A DNA stretch of 64,000 nt from contig JAPDJU010000006.1 in assembly GCA_029258915.1 (NCBI GenBank), positions 37,183-101,182 of the forward strand. The letters are read 5' to 3'. This document shows, one piece after another, positions 43,925-52,883 of this stretch (positions within the stretch are counted from its first letter, which is position 1; each line of letters starts with the position of its first letter). The DNA comes from Thermoproteota archaeon. GTDB lineage: Archaea > Thermoproteota > Thermoprotei_A > EX4484-217-1. The notes beneath the pieces were generated by a model. The model was not told where the DNA came from, searched no databases, and was given only the letters and a program-made list of their open reading frames with translations. Position numbers and translations under genes: made by a program.

Positions 43925-44272
43925 AAAGCAACATACGATAAAATAGTCACTCTCTAAACGATACGATGCCTCTTGGTTTTGTTTTCAGAGCTTACTATTG
44001 GCAAATGTCTTATTTTATTTGCTAACATAACGCGTAAAGTCTCAATCTTCCGTGCATATTGTATCCTTAGACGTAATGTCTTTGACCTTTAAGTTTTCTA
44101 AGGAGCCCCTACCACCTAACGCTTTTATTATATCTCTTCCGGAAATAATACCGTAAACTTTTCAATCATCGTTTATGATAACTATGCATCCAGAATCCTT
44201 CTCTGCCATAAGTTTAACAGTATCCATAAGCTCAGCTTTCCCGTGCAATGTAATCATAAGTTCAAACACCAT
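43925..44272 (-). pseudogene. Decayed two-CBS-domain protein gene
   Basis: Reading the - strand from ATG 44272 gives VFELMITLHG, then TVKLMAEKDSGCIVIINDD, a TGA stop (44164-44162), KVYGIISGRDIIKALGG, KVKDITS, a second TGA (44044-44042), and after a frame change VMLANKIRHLPIV and GIVSFRE. These are the successive pieces of a two-CBS-domain protein (tvklMae...GIISgrDi...; VMLaNkIRHLPIV...GIVSfrd). At least two stops and two frame changes are present, so it is dead. CBS pairs usually bind adenine nucleotides. Confidence 0.8.
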
Positions 44273-44356
44273 GTTTAACCGCGTGTTGGAAATCTAGCTA
44301 CCTTTTCAAATTCAATATTTTTAGTATTTAACTTAGATAGCGTTTAATTGTCGAAA

Positions 44357-44419
44357 AATGTCAGACAAATGCCTTTTCTTCACCAATAAAATTCGGTGTC
44401 GGGAGTACTCATCATCCAG
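44357..44419 (-). ncRNA. Candidate C/D-box sRNA guiding two 23S rRNA methylations
   Basis: On the - strand the order is box C ATGATGA (44415-44409), D'-like CCGA (44396-44393), box C' GTGAAGA (44383-44377) and box D CTGA (44364-44361). The D guide AAAGGCATTTGT is a 10-base perfect complement of CAAAUGCCUU in the universal 23S domain IV sequence GUAGCCAAAUGCC; the D' guide (TACTCCCG...) complements CGGGAGUA, which lies about 25-30 bases upstream in the same rRNA segment. Two adjacent targets make this a strong candidate. Confidence 0.75.
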
Positions 44420-44470
44420 AGGACAATATGTAGTTTAGACATTATTAAGTTTTTAAGAAATGGCATCTGA

Positions 44471-46396
44471 TTATCCTATGTTTCTGAGATACTCGTTTAT
44501 TTTCTTTTTAACTATTTCTGCAACGGTTTTTCCGTCTACTTTTCCTCTCAACTTACTCATAGCTAACCCCATGATTGCGCCAAAAGCTCTTTCTCTCCTG
44601 GCTTTTATTAGTTCTCTTTTATCTTTAATTATTTCCTCTACAATCGCTTCAACGTCTCTTAACGTTAATCTTTCGATTTTTAGAACTTTAATTGCTTCTT
44701 CAACAGTTTTTCCAGGGTTACGGGCAATCCATGCTAAAATTTTCGGTATTGCTTCCTTAGCCATGGTTTTTTCAGAGTATTTTTCAAGTATTTCTTCAAA
44801 TACTTCATCTCTAATGTTTTCTATAGGTATTCCTTCTCCTTTTAAAGCCTTCAACGTGTTTTCAAATGTTGTAGCTATGAGAACCGGGGATACCTTACCC
44901 TTAAATTTCTCAACAAGTTTTTCAAACAAATCTAGCCAATATGATTTAATCATAAGCCTTGCTAGATCTTTACTTAAACCATATTCCCTAACGAATTTCT
45001 CATATTTCTGCTCAGGTTTTTCAGGTAATTTTTCTCTTATCTTTTCCAGCCACTCTTCTGTTACTTCTATTGGTGGGACATCTGTCTCAGGATACATTCT
45101 AGCAGCTCCAGGCTGAGGTCTCATATACCTAGTTGTACCATCAGGGTTAGCTGCCCTAGTTTCCTTAGGCACTCCTTTTAAAGCATACTTTGCTCTTTCA
45201 ACAATTGCTTTTAATGCTTCTCTAGCATTATCTTCTCTATCAGCAACTATGACTATAGCATCTTTTTCAGGGTCTGCTTTACAGTACTCATAAAGCATTC
45301 TAATTTCACTATCCGTGATACCGTATCTTGGCAGTTCATCAGTATGTATTATCCCTGAAACACCTCCCCAGAATTTCGCATATTCTGCCAGTTCTGTTCC
45401 AAATCTTCTCTTCGGTTGAAGTTCTATGCCAAGTATGCCTTTAAAATATGGAAGTACTTGCGCTAATATTTTCTTTCTCTCCTTTAAAGCCCTTCTCAAA
45501 ACTTTGCTTTTGGTTTTCTCAAAAATCTTAGTTACATCAATAGGTTTGAAAGCTATATCTTCTTCTCTTAGCCCTCTCTTTTTAAGCCCATCCCTGATTT
45601 TAAGCAACCTGTACTGTCTTAGTGCTTCGTAAGCTACAACCCTACTTATAAGTTCAAGTTTCTGTACACCTTTAACCTCTATTTTTTCTCCTCCTTCTAT
45701 TGAAATGTTTAAATCCTGTCTTATTGTTCCTAAGCCTCTCTTAACTTTGCCAGTTATTCTTAAAAGCTGCCCTATTTTGTATGCTACTCTTTCAGCTTGC
45801 TCTGGTGTATGTATATCTGGACCTGTAGCTATCTCTATGAGAGGTATTCCAAGCCTGTCTAGCCTATACGTTACTTCAGCTCCTTTTTCAGCTATTTTAC
45901 GTGCTGCATCTTCTTCTAAACATATTGTCTGTATTCTAATAACGTCTTCTTCGTCTTCTAAATATCCTCCTAAAGCAACAACTGCTGTTCTTTGAAAACC
46001 TGTAGTGTTTGAACCATCGATAACAATTTTCCTCATAACATGAACTTCATCTACTGGTTTAGAGTTTAGAAGTAAAGCTACTGTTAAGGCTATTTCTAAA
46101 GCCTCTCTATTTAACTCATGTGGAGGTTCTTCATCCCCTTCAACAAGACAGGTGTAATTATCATATGATTCATAAAGATAGTATCTTCCTCTTTTCCATT
46201 CAAATAAAGCTGCAATATCTACTTCTCCAAGCTCGCTTCTTGTGGGTCTAAGTCTACGTATAAAGTTAAATTCTCCTTTCTCTTCAACAAGTTTCGTAGG
46301 ACACTTACAGAACAGCTTATGTTTAGTATTTAATTGTTGGTGAAGTTCAAGACCGACCTTTAGACCTAGTTTTTTAAAGTCTATTTTCTCTCCCAA
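44471..46396 (-). CDS. gatE: Glu-tRNA(Gln) amidotransferase subunit E
   Basis: This 641-residue protein is GatE, which with GatD converts Glu-tRNA(Gln) to Gln-tRNA(Gln) in archaea. It opens GLKVGLELHQQLNTKHKLFCKCPTKL and has the GatB/E core (LVEGDEEPPHELNREALEIALTVALLL, GSNTTGFQRTAVVALGG, IQTICLEEDAARKI), an inserted AspRS-like domain (GVSGIIHTDELPRYGIT), and the tail YqeY domain (ERAFGAIMGLAMSKLRGKVDG). It lies 12 bases after gatD. No gatCAB genes are seen here. Confidence 0.96.
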   Translation of the reverse strand: MGEKIDFKKLGLKVGLELHQQLNTKHKLFCKCPTKLVEEKGEFNFIRRLRPTRSELGEVDIAALFEWKRGRYYLYESYDNYTCLVEGDEEPPHELNREALEIALTVALLLNSKPVDEVHVMRKIVIDGSNTTGFQRTAVVALGGYLEDEEDVIRIQTICLEEDAARKIAEKGAEVTYRLDRLGIPLIEIATGPDIHTPEQAERVAYKIGQLLRITGKVKRGLGTIRQDLNISIEGGEKIEVKGVQKLELISRVVAYEALRQYRLLKIRDGLKKRGLREEDIAFKPIDVTKIFEKTKSKVLRRALKERKKILAQVLPYFKGILGIELQPKRRFGTELAEYAKFWGGVSGIIHTDELPRYGITDSEIRMLYEYCKADPEKDAIVIVADREDNAREALKAIVERAKYALKGVPKETRAANPDGTTRYMRPQPGAARMYPETDVPPIEVTEEWLEKIREKLPEKPEQKYEKFVREYGLSKDLARLMIKSYWLDLFEKLVEKFKGKVSPVLIATTFENTLKALKGEGIPIENIRDEVFEEILEKYSEKTMAKEAIPKILAWIARNPGKTVEEAIKVLKIERLTLRDVEAIVEEIIKDKRELIKARRERAFGAIMGLAMSKLRGKVDGKTVAEIVKKKINEYLRNIG

Positions 46397-46408
46397 GCTA
46401 AACCACCT

Positions 46409-47746
46409 TCAATTTAAGTATGTTGAAAACATCGTTCTTGGATTTATTTCGCCAGCAATATTTGTAAGCATAAGCTTCCTAACTTCATCCATATTTCTTG
46501 TCTTAGCCAAAACCCACATGAGCTTAACCAGTGCGACTTCAGGCAGCATGTCCTCTCCTGGAATAACACCCATAGCTAAAAGGTCTCTTCCAGTACTGTA
46601 AACGTTCATGTTGATACGCCCCCATAAACATTGAGAAGTCATAACTACAGGTATTCCTTCTTCAATAGCTCTCTTTAGAGAATCGAAAATATATACTGGC
46701 GTATGGCCTAAGCCTGTTCCTTCAAGAACTATTCCATGGTATTTTTTATCCACTAAAAAGTCTATTATCTCTCCTGACATTCCTGGATGAGTTTTTACTA
46801 ATGCGACTTTCCCATCAAACTTGTTTTCTAGAATCATTTCTCTATTTTTATCTCTTGGTTTAAAATGGTCATTAATAATGATTATTTCACCTTTTTCAAC
46901 TTTAGCCAAAGGTTTATCATTTATTGATCTAAACGCATCTCTACGGCTTGTATGCATTTTTCTAACTTTAGTCCCTCTGTGAACTAAGCAGTATACATCT
47001 GCTGTTTCACCATGCATAACAACAGTAACCTCAGCAAAAGGTGCTTTAGCAGCTACAAGAACTGCTGAGTAAAGGTTCATAGCTGCATCAGATGATGGTC
47101 TATCCGATGATCTTTGAGAACCAACTAAAACAACTGGTACTGGGAGATTTCTAAGAGCAAAAGCAAGTGCTGCAGCAGTATAGGACATAGTATCTGTTCC
47201 ATGAGGAACAACTACTCCGTCAAATCCCTCCCATATTTTTTTAGCAATTTCTTCTGCGATTCTAGACCATAGCTCAGGTGTCATGTTTTCGCTAAAAATA
47301 GAGAATAAAACCTCTGCTTCAATATTAGCTATATTCATGATTTCAGGGGCGAATTCTAAAATATCCTCTGTTTTTAATGCAGGATATACTGCACCAGTTC
47401 TGTAATCAACTCTGCTTGCAATAGTGCCTCCAGTGCTTATTATAGAAACTTTAGGTAATTTCGGATTATACTCTACTTTAATAGATGGAGTATATTTTTT
47501 GAGCTTTTCTCCTTCAGCAACTTTTGCTAGTTTTAATTTGTCTGTAAAACGTACGCCAATATTATAACCATTATCTAGTTTAATGACTATGTATGGTCTT
47601 TTTGAGAGAGCAGCTCTAGGCATTAATATTCCTTCAACAATAAGGTCTTTACGTATGATCCTTACTCTGTCGCCGATTTTAACATTACATTTTTCTAGAA
47701 ACTTTCTTAGTTTCCCTTTATAGCCGTAGAGAGGATCCTCTATCAA
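46409..47746 (-). CDS. gatD: Glu-tRNA(Gln) amidotransferase subunit D
   Basis: This 445-residue protein is the asparaginase-like glutaminase subunit of GatDE. After an N-terminal domain (IGDRVRIIRKDLIVEGILMPR) come the catalytic Thr motifs ISTGGTIASRVDYRTGAVYP and VPHGTDTMSYTAAAL and the Lys in VKTHPGMS. It releases ammonia from an amide donor and feeds it to GatE. gatD and gatE form a two-gene operon on the - strand. Confidence 0.96.
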   Translation of the reverse strand: MIEDPLYGYKGKLRKFLEKCNVKIGDRVRIIRKDLIVEGILMPRAALSKRPYIVIKLDNGYNIGVRFTDKLKLAKVAEGEKLKKYTPSIKVEYNPKLPKVSIISTGGTIASRVDYRTGAVYPALKTEDILEFAPEIMNIANIEAEVLFSIFSENMTPELWSRIAEEIAKKIWEGFDGVVVPHGTDTMSYTAAALAFALRNLPVPVVLVGSQRSSDRPSSDAAMNLYSAVLVAAKAPFAEVTVVMHGETADVYCLVHRGTKVRKMHTSRRDAFRSINDKPLAKVEKGEIIIINDHFKPRDKNREMILENKFDGKVALVKTHPGMSGEIIDFLVDKKYHGIVLEGTGLGHTPVYIFDSLKRAIEEGIPVVMTSQCLWGRINMNVYSTGRDLLAMGVIPGEDMLPEVALVKLMWVLAKTRNMDEVRKLMLTNIAGEINPRTMFSTYLN

Positions 47747-47850
47747 AACTAAGTATCACCTATTAGAAACTTTAGGTAAGATGTTTTATAAAATGAACTT
47801 AGAAGAAACAATAGGTAGCAGTAATAAAATAAGTAAATACAGTACTTACT

Positions 47851-48021
47851 TTACCTTCTACCATAACCTCTCTGAAAAGCCATTTGTTGCTGAGCAAGTC
47901 TTCTAACATATTCTCTTCTATTCCTAAGCCTTGGAGCTAAATTCTTCCTAGGCTTAGCTGGAATTTTAGGCGTCTGGCTTCTGACCTTTCCAGCTTTAGT
48001 TATTGAACCATGAGATGGCAT
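47851..48021 (-). CDS. rps30e: 30S ribosomal protein S30e
   Basis: A 56-residue basic protein is encoded here, opening [19 protein letters not shown] and continuing [20 protein letters not shown]. This is the S30e pattern (the gene fused to a ubiquitin-like protein in eukaryotes; free in archaea). ATG 48021 follows GGTGATAAC on the - strand. It is easily missed because of its length. It lies alone between gatD and nop5 and may have its own promoter in the AT-rich 48060-48130 region. Confidence 0.9.
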   Translation of the reverse strand: MPSHGSITKAGKVRSQTPKIPAKPRKNLAPRLRNRREYVRRLAQQQMAFQRGYGRR

Positions 48022-48172
48022 ATGTTATCACCAAGTTTTTCCGATAAGGTGTTTTCTATGCTAACCCTTATTAAGCTTATCGCTTACCTTGAAGCTAATA
48101 TTTTAATTAGTGTAGCTTAAATAATTATATGTAGCAATTCAATATAGGAATCTGAATATGTGATGATAGGAG

Positions 48173-49405
48173 GTGGTTGGAATCAAAGCATACCTTGTAG
48201 ATCACACTATAGGCGTTTTCGCGTTTGACGATAAAGGTAATGTCCTAGCCTACGAAGTAGCTAAAGGAGACTTAGAGAAAGTTGTTGAACATGTTTTTAA
48301 AATTGAAAGAGGTGAACCTTCAGAACTCCATGAAAAAGTTTTGGACAAACTATCGAAAATAGAAGGTATAGACAAAGTAGTAATTGAAGATGAAAGGCTG
48401 GCTAAAATAGTTACTTCTAAAGGATTAGATGTTGAAATAGAACCAGGAAATGCTATTACTAGAATGTTTAGAGAAAATGTAGTAGATTATGCTGTAAAAT
48501 ACGGATTTGCATTATCTCCTGAAGAATACTATTCTAAAATGCATGAAATATCGGTAATTCTTACAAGGAGAAAAGTTAGAAAGGCTGTTGAAAAAAGAGA
48601 CTTACTTGCCGCACAAGGTGTTAGAGCAATAGACGATATTGATAGAACAGTTAACCTATTTGTAGCAAGACTTAGAGAATGGTATTCACTACACTTCCCA
48701 GAACTAGATGATCTTATAAAAGAACATGAAGACTATGCTAGGTTAGTTTATGAACTTGGTCTAAGAGAAAACTTTACCAAAGAAAACCTCGTTAAACTAG
48801 GCTTTAGTGAGGGTAAAGCCAATAGAATAGCTGAAGCTGCTAAGAAGAGTATGGGCGCCGATATTACAGATTTCGACATTAAAACAATGCAAACTTTGGC
48901 AGACATAATATTGAAACTTTACCGTTTAAGAGCAGACATAGCCCAGTATATAGGCGATGTTATGAGAGAAGTAGCTCCAAACGTAACAGCGCTTGTAGGT
49001 CCACTCCTCGGAGCTCGATTAATATCTTTAGCCGGAGGCTTAGAAGAACTAGCAAGACTACCTGCAAGCACTATACAGGTATTAGGTGCTGAAAAAGCAC
49101 TTTTCAGAGCATTAAGAACAGGAGGTAAACCACCAAAACATGGGGTGATATTCCAGTTCCCTGAAATACATAGATCTCCTAGATGGCAAAGAGGTAAAAT
49201 TGCAAGAGCCTTAGCAGGTAAGCTAGCTATTGCTGCACGTGTTGACGCTTTTACAGGGCAGTATATAGGCGACCAGCTTAAGGAAACATTAAGTAAGAGA
49301 ATAGAAGAAGTAAAGAAGCTCTATCCTAAACCGCCAAGACGTAGAGAGGAAGTAAGACCTAGACCGCGTAAAAGAGAAAGGCCTAGAAGGAGAAAGAGAA
49401 AATAG
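48173..49405 (+). CDS. nop5: C/D box RNP core protein Nop5 (Nop56/58)
   Basis: This 410-residue protein is Nop5, which bridges L7Ae-bound sRNA and fibrillarin in the 2'-O-methylation complex. It shows the fibrillarin-binding N-terminus, the coiled coil and the NOP domain (VAPNVTALVGPLLGARLISLAGGLEELARLPASTIQVLGAEKALFRAL, HGVIFQFPEIH) and a Lys/Arg tail. GTG 48173 is the only usable start in frame; its AGGAGG overlaps the codon, so true initiation is unclear. It is coupled to fibrillarin and would use the two C/D sRNA candidates. Confidence 0.95.
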   Translation: MVGIKAYLVDHTIGVFAFDDKGNVLAYEVAKGDLEKVVEHVFKIERGEPSELHEKVLDKLSKIEGIDKVVIEDERLAKIVTSKGLDVEIEPGNAITRMFRENVVDYAVKYGFALSPEEYYSKMHEISVILTRRKVRKAVEKRDLLAAQGVRAIDDIDRTVNLFVARLREWYSLHFPELDDLIKEHEDYARLVYELGLRENFTKENLVKLGFSEGKANRIAEAAKKSMGADITDFDIKTMQTLADIILKLYRLRADIAQYIGDVMREVAPNVTALVGPLLGARLISLAGGLEELARLPASTIQVLGAEKALFRALRTGGKPPKHGVIFQFPEIHRSPRWQRGKIARALAGKLAIAARVDAFTGQYIGDQLKETLSKRIEEVKKLYPKPPRRREEVRPRPRKRERPRRRKRK

Positions 49406-49427
49406 AAAAACGGTTTGGGTGAATAAT

Positions 49428-50129
49428 ATGAGTCAGCCAATAAATGTTAAACCACATGAGAAATTTGAAGGAGTATATATCGTTGAGCTTGAAGATGGAT
49501 CATTAAAAATAACAACTAAAAACCTAACTCCAGGCAGGAGAGTTTATGGTGAACGGCTATTTAGGATAGGTGGCGTTGAATATAGGGAATGGAATCCGTA
49601 TCGTAGTAAGCTTGGAGCAGCTATTTTAAAGGGAATATCTCATGTACCGTTGAGAAGTGGAGTTAAAGTACTATACCTTGGTGTAGCTACGGGAACAACT
49701 GCAAGCCACGTTTCAGACATTATTGGTTTAGAAGGTAAACTCTACGGTATAGAGTTCGCCTATAGAGTTATGAGAGAATTTGTAGCATTAGCCGAGATTA
49801 GAAAGAACCTATACCCAATATTAGCAGATGCAAGACTACCACATACATACAGGAATGTAGTTGAAGAAGTTGATGTAATATATTCTGATGTAGCACAACC
49901 TGAACAAGCAAAACTAGTTGCTGATAATGCGGACTATTTCCTTAAAGAAGAAGGCCATCTACTATTAGCTATTAAAGCTAGAAGCATAGATGTTACAGCA
50001 GAACCTTCAGAAGTTTACAGGAGAGAAATAGATACTTTGAAGAATAGAGGATTCAAAATAATAGATGTAGTCCATTTAGAACCTTATGATAAAGATCACG
50101 CAATGGTGTTAGCTGTATTTAAACCTTAG
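49428..50129 (+). CDS. flpA: Fibrillarin, rRNA/tRNA 2'-O-methyltransferase
   Basis: This 233-residue protein is the methylase of the C/D RNP. SAM-binding motifs are VLYLGVATGTTASHVSDII and the acid-bearing ADARLPH, with IYSDVAQPEQAKLVADNADYFL and the late KDHAMVLAVF. ATG 49428 follows GGTGA at 49418-49422; a GTG at 49419 is part of that site. It lies 22 bases after nop5. Confidence 0.96.
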   Translation: MSQPINVKPHEKFEGVYIVELEDGSLKITTKNLTPGRRVYGERLFRIGGVEYREWNPYRSKLGAAILKGISHVPLRSGVKVLYLGVATGTTASHVSDIIGLEGKLYGIEFAYRVMREFVALAEIRKNLYPILADARLPHTYRNVVEEVDVIYSDVAQPEQAKLVADNADYFLKEEGHLLLAIKARSIDVTAEPSEVYRREIDTLKNRGFKIIDVVHLEPYDKDHAMVLAVFKP

Positions 50130-50238
50130 AGCTAAACTGCACCTACGTTTCCGCATAAATTTTTAAATCTCTAAAACTACACTTCAAAAGTTTTGGGAAT
50201 AGTAAAAACGCCCTACCCTTAAGAGGAAGGACATCACA

Positions 50239-51135
50239 ATGCTTGTAACAAGAAACCATGGGCTAGTTGAAGAAGTAATAGATACTCTTCGAAGCAGAGG
50301 TTTTAAAGTAGGTTATGTAGAGTACCCTACCTACGAAAGAAGATCATTAGATATTGTAGCTAGAAGAAGTAATGAAAAATACATTATGAAAGTTTCTTTC
50401 AAAATAGACTGCGTTAGCTCTAAAGAACTAGCAGAACTAGCAGCGTTATCTAAAATATTCGATACAGCAGGAATAGTGGTTAGTAAGAAAACTAGGAAAA
50501 AAGAACTAAAAGACTACGTTGTCTACGAACGTTACAATGTACCTGCAATGACGCCTGAAACGCTAAGAGAACTTGTAGATAGTGGAGAAGTATATGTTTA
50601 CGCTGGTAGAGGAGGATACTATGTTAAAATAAATGGTAAGAAACTGAGGAAGAAGAGAGAAGAAAAGGAAATGTCGCTAGGCGACTTAGCTCAACTACTT
50701 GGCGTTTCAAGAAAAGCTGTTTACGAGTATGAAAGAAAAAGAATGAATTTAAGTTTCTCCACAGCTTTAAGGCTAATAGAGATTTTCGGGGAAGATATAC
50801 TACTACCTGTTAACATTAGAGACCATGATATAAGAGAAAGAGGAAAACTTATAGAACTTCAGAAGCTAAAGACAAAGTTTAAAGAAATCGTTTCCCAACT
50901 TAAAAAACTAGGTTTCCTAACAGCAGTTACTGAAAGAACACCTATAGACATAGCAGCTAGAAGAAACGATAAAGGAAAATTTGCTATAACACTTAAAGAA
51001 ACAGGGAGATCGCAAAGAGAACTCGAAGCAAAACTTGAAGCTGCTGAAATAGTTTCAAGAACACTAAACATAAGATCGCTTATAATAGAGGATTTAAAGA
51101 ACCTAGTAAGATATTTATCAGAATTTTATGGGTAA
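50239..51135 (+). CDS. Archaeal HTH regulator with duplicated flanking domains (COG1395)
   Basis: This 298-residue protein has a central XRE-type HTH (MSLGDLAQLLGVSRKAVYEYERKRMNLSFSTALRLIEIFGED) flanked by two similar nuclease-like domains: VIDTLRSRGFKVGYVEYPTYERRSLDIVARR (1-40) and VSQLKKLGFLTAVTERTPIDIAARR (215-245). The repeat is visible by eye and matches archaeal COG1395. The ligand and targets are unknown. It follows a GAGGAAGG site. Confidence 0.85.
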   Translation: MLVTRNHGLVEEVIDTLRSRGFKVGYVEYPTYERRSLDIVARRSNEKYIMKVSFKIDCVSSKELAELAALSKIFDTAGIVVSKKTRKKELKDYVVYERYNVPAMTPETLRELVDSGEVYVYAGRGGYYVKINGKKLRKKREEKEMSLGDLAQLLGVSRKAVYEYERKRMNLSFSTALRLIEIFGEDILLPVNIRDHDIRERGKLIELQKLKTKFKEIVSQLKKLGFLTAVTERTPIDIAARRNDKGKFAITLKETGRSQRELEAKLEAAEIVSRTLNIRSLIIEDLKNLVRYLSEFYG

Positions 51136-51144
51136 AGGTTAATC

Positions 51145-51681
51145 TTGAAAATATATGTAACGGGAAGACCAGGTGTAGGTAAAACAACAGTTGTTTTTAA
51201 AGCTATAGATATTTTGAGAAAACATGGTTTAAAAATTGGAGGAATTTTCTGCCCAGAAGTAAGAGGCAGTAGCGGTTATAGAGTAGGTTTCAAAATAGTA
51301 AATCTACTAGACCATTCTGAAGGATGGTTAGCAAGAAAGAACGTTCAGCTCAGAGGCCCTAGAATTGGAAAATATGTTGTCATTGTTAATGATGCTATTG
51401 TAGTAGGTGTTAAAGCCCTTAAAGATGCAAGAGAAAAGGCTGACGTAATAATAATAGATGAAGTAGGCCCTATGGAGCTTAGAGTCAGCGAGCTACGTAG
51501 GGAGATAGTAAGCTCATTAAAATCTAGTAAACATATAATAGCTGTAGTACACTATAGGTTAAGAGATTTTGAGATAATGAACATACTTAGAGGTTATCTT
51601 AGATATGAAGTGACATTAGCTAATAGAAGCATATTGCCTAAGATTATAGCTGACAAAATATTACTTGAAATTAAAAGATAA
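51145..51681 (+). CDS. THEP1-family nucleoside triphosphatase
   Basis: This 178-residue P-loop NTPase matches the THEP1 family. P-loop GRPGVGKTT, the segment KIGGIFCPEVRGSSGYRVGFKIVNL and Walker B VIIIDEVGPMELRVSELRREI are typical. The family hydrolyses several NTPs and may phosphorylate nucleosides or act on RNA; the role is not settled. Its TTG start follows GGTAAAGG. Confidence 0.9.
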   Translation: MKIYVTGRPGVGKTTVVFKAIDILRKHGLKIGGIFCPEVRGSSGYRVGFKIVNLLDHSEGWLARKNVQLRGPRIGKYVVIVNDAIVVGVKALKDAREKADVIIIDEVGPMELRVSELRREIVSSLKSSKHIIAVVHYRLRDFEIMNILRGYLRYEVTLANRSILPKIIADKILLEIKR

Positions 51682-51698
51682 AAGACAGGCACTAAAGA

Positions 51699-52883
51699 AT
51701 GGAAAAAATACCAACCCAAATAGTCATGGAAGGTTTAGCTAAGATAGCAGTTCCTGATTTTTCAAAGTATAGAAGAGAAAACGGTGTTTATGAACCTACA
51801 TGGGCACCGGTGTTTTATAATCCACTAATGAAACTTAACAGGGATTTGTCTGTAGCCGTTATTGAAGCCTATTCTCTGAGGAGAAAAGCATTGAAGATAG
51901 CAGACATTTTAGCAGGTACTGGTGTTAGAGGTATACGTTTTGCACTTGAAGTAAACAATATTGATAAAGTACATATAAATGACAAAAATCCCTTAGCTTA
52001 TGAGTTCATGATTAAGAATATAGAGTTAAACAATGTGGCAAATAAAGTTGAAGCAGAGAACTTGGATGCAAACTTAATGCTAAGATACCATAGGTTTGTA
52101 GGAGAACTTTTTGATTACATAGATATAGATCCTTTCGGTTCCCCCATAGAATTCATAGATTCGGCTCTAGCTACGGTAAGAATCAATGGAATGTTAGGAA
52201 TAACAGCAACAGACACTGCAGTTTTAGAAGGCAAACATCCAAGTGCATGTATTAGAAAGTATTTTTCGAAATCTGTTAAAACTTACTTTTCTAAGGAACT
52301 AGCTATAAGAATATTGTTAGCATCTATAGTGTTAAGAGCTGCATCCCATGAAATGGGGGTTAATGTTAAGTTAGGTTATTATAACAAGTACTATGTTCGC
52401 GTATATGTTACTATATCTAAAGGGGCTAAAAGAGCCGACGAGTCCTTGAAAAAACTTGGCTACGTTATTTTTGATAGAGAGAAAGAAACATTTTTTATAG
52501 TTCACGATCTAGCAAAACTTTACAGCTTCACTGATGGAAAACGATATGTCATCAGCGGCCCTATATGGTTAGGTAAGTTAGGTGAAAAGGAATTCATAGA
52601 AGATGTATATAAAATCATTACAAAAAAGAGCCACTTAAAGTATAAGGAAATAACAAGACTTATTCTAATGTTAAAAGACGAACTAGATTATCCACCCTTA
52701 TACTATAATGTAGATTCGCTAGGGAAAAAGCTAAAGATATCTATTCCCTCAATGAATAACCTTTTTGAATGTCTTAGAAAGCAAGGTTATAATGCTATAA
52801 GAGTACATTGCGATCCAAAGGGGTTTAAGACAGATGCTCCTTTGGAAACAATTATAGAATGTTTTAAAAAGCTTTCACATTAG
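51699..52883 (+). CDS. trm1: tRNA (guanine26-N2)-dimethyltransferase Trm1
   Basis: This 394-residue protein is Trm1, methylating G26 of tRNA. The SAM motif is DILAGTGVRGIRFALEVN, the catalytic motif YIDIDPFGSPIEFID, followed by ITATDTAVLEGKHPSACIRKY, the family's zinc-free archaeal form and a C-terminal helical domain. It overlaps the 3' end of the RPC34-like gene on the other strand by 4 bases. Confidence 0.95.
   Translation: MEKIPTQIVMEGLAKIAVPDFSKYRRENGVYEPTWAPVFYNPLMKLNRDLSVAVIEAYSLRRKALKIADILAGTGVRGIRFALEVNNIDKVHINDKNPLAYEFMIKNIELNNVANKVEAENLDANLMLRYHRFVGELFDYIDIDPFGSPIEFIDSALATVRINGMLGITATDTAVLEGKHPSACIRKYFSKSVKTYFSKELAIRILLASIVLRAASHEMGVNVKLGYYNKYYVRVYVTISKGAKRADESLKKLGYVIFDREKETFFIVHDLAKLYSFTDGKRYVISGPIWLGKLGEKEFIEDVYKIITKKSHLKYKEITRLILMLKDELDYPPLYYNVDSLGKKLKISIPSMNNLFECLRKQGYNAIRVHCDPKGFKTDAPLETIIECFKKLSH

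Larger units (their letters stand above)
43861..44470. other. Gene-poor region between ferredoxin and gatE
   Basis: This 610-base stretch has no intact protein gene. It holds the decayed CBS-domain gene (43925-44272) and a C/D sRNA candidate (44357-44419). The remaining sequence 43861-43924 and 44420-44470 shows nothing I can name. Confidence 0.6.

Noticed and set aside
44042-44164. In-frame TGA codons in the CBS gene as recoded (selenocysteine-type) codons
   Set aside because: CBS domains have no need for such a residue, no recoding hairpin is visible, and further frame changes downstream show general decay.
44460-45116. Long plus-strand frame opposite gatE
   Set aside because: It is the mirror of a strongly conserved gene, has the Ser/Phe-rich composition of a shadow frame, and no family resemblance.
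48160-48175. GTGATGA just upstream of nop5 as a box C
   Set aside because: The next bases are the Shine-Dalgarno site and start of nop5, and no box D follows within sRNA length.
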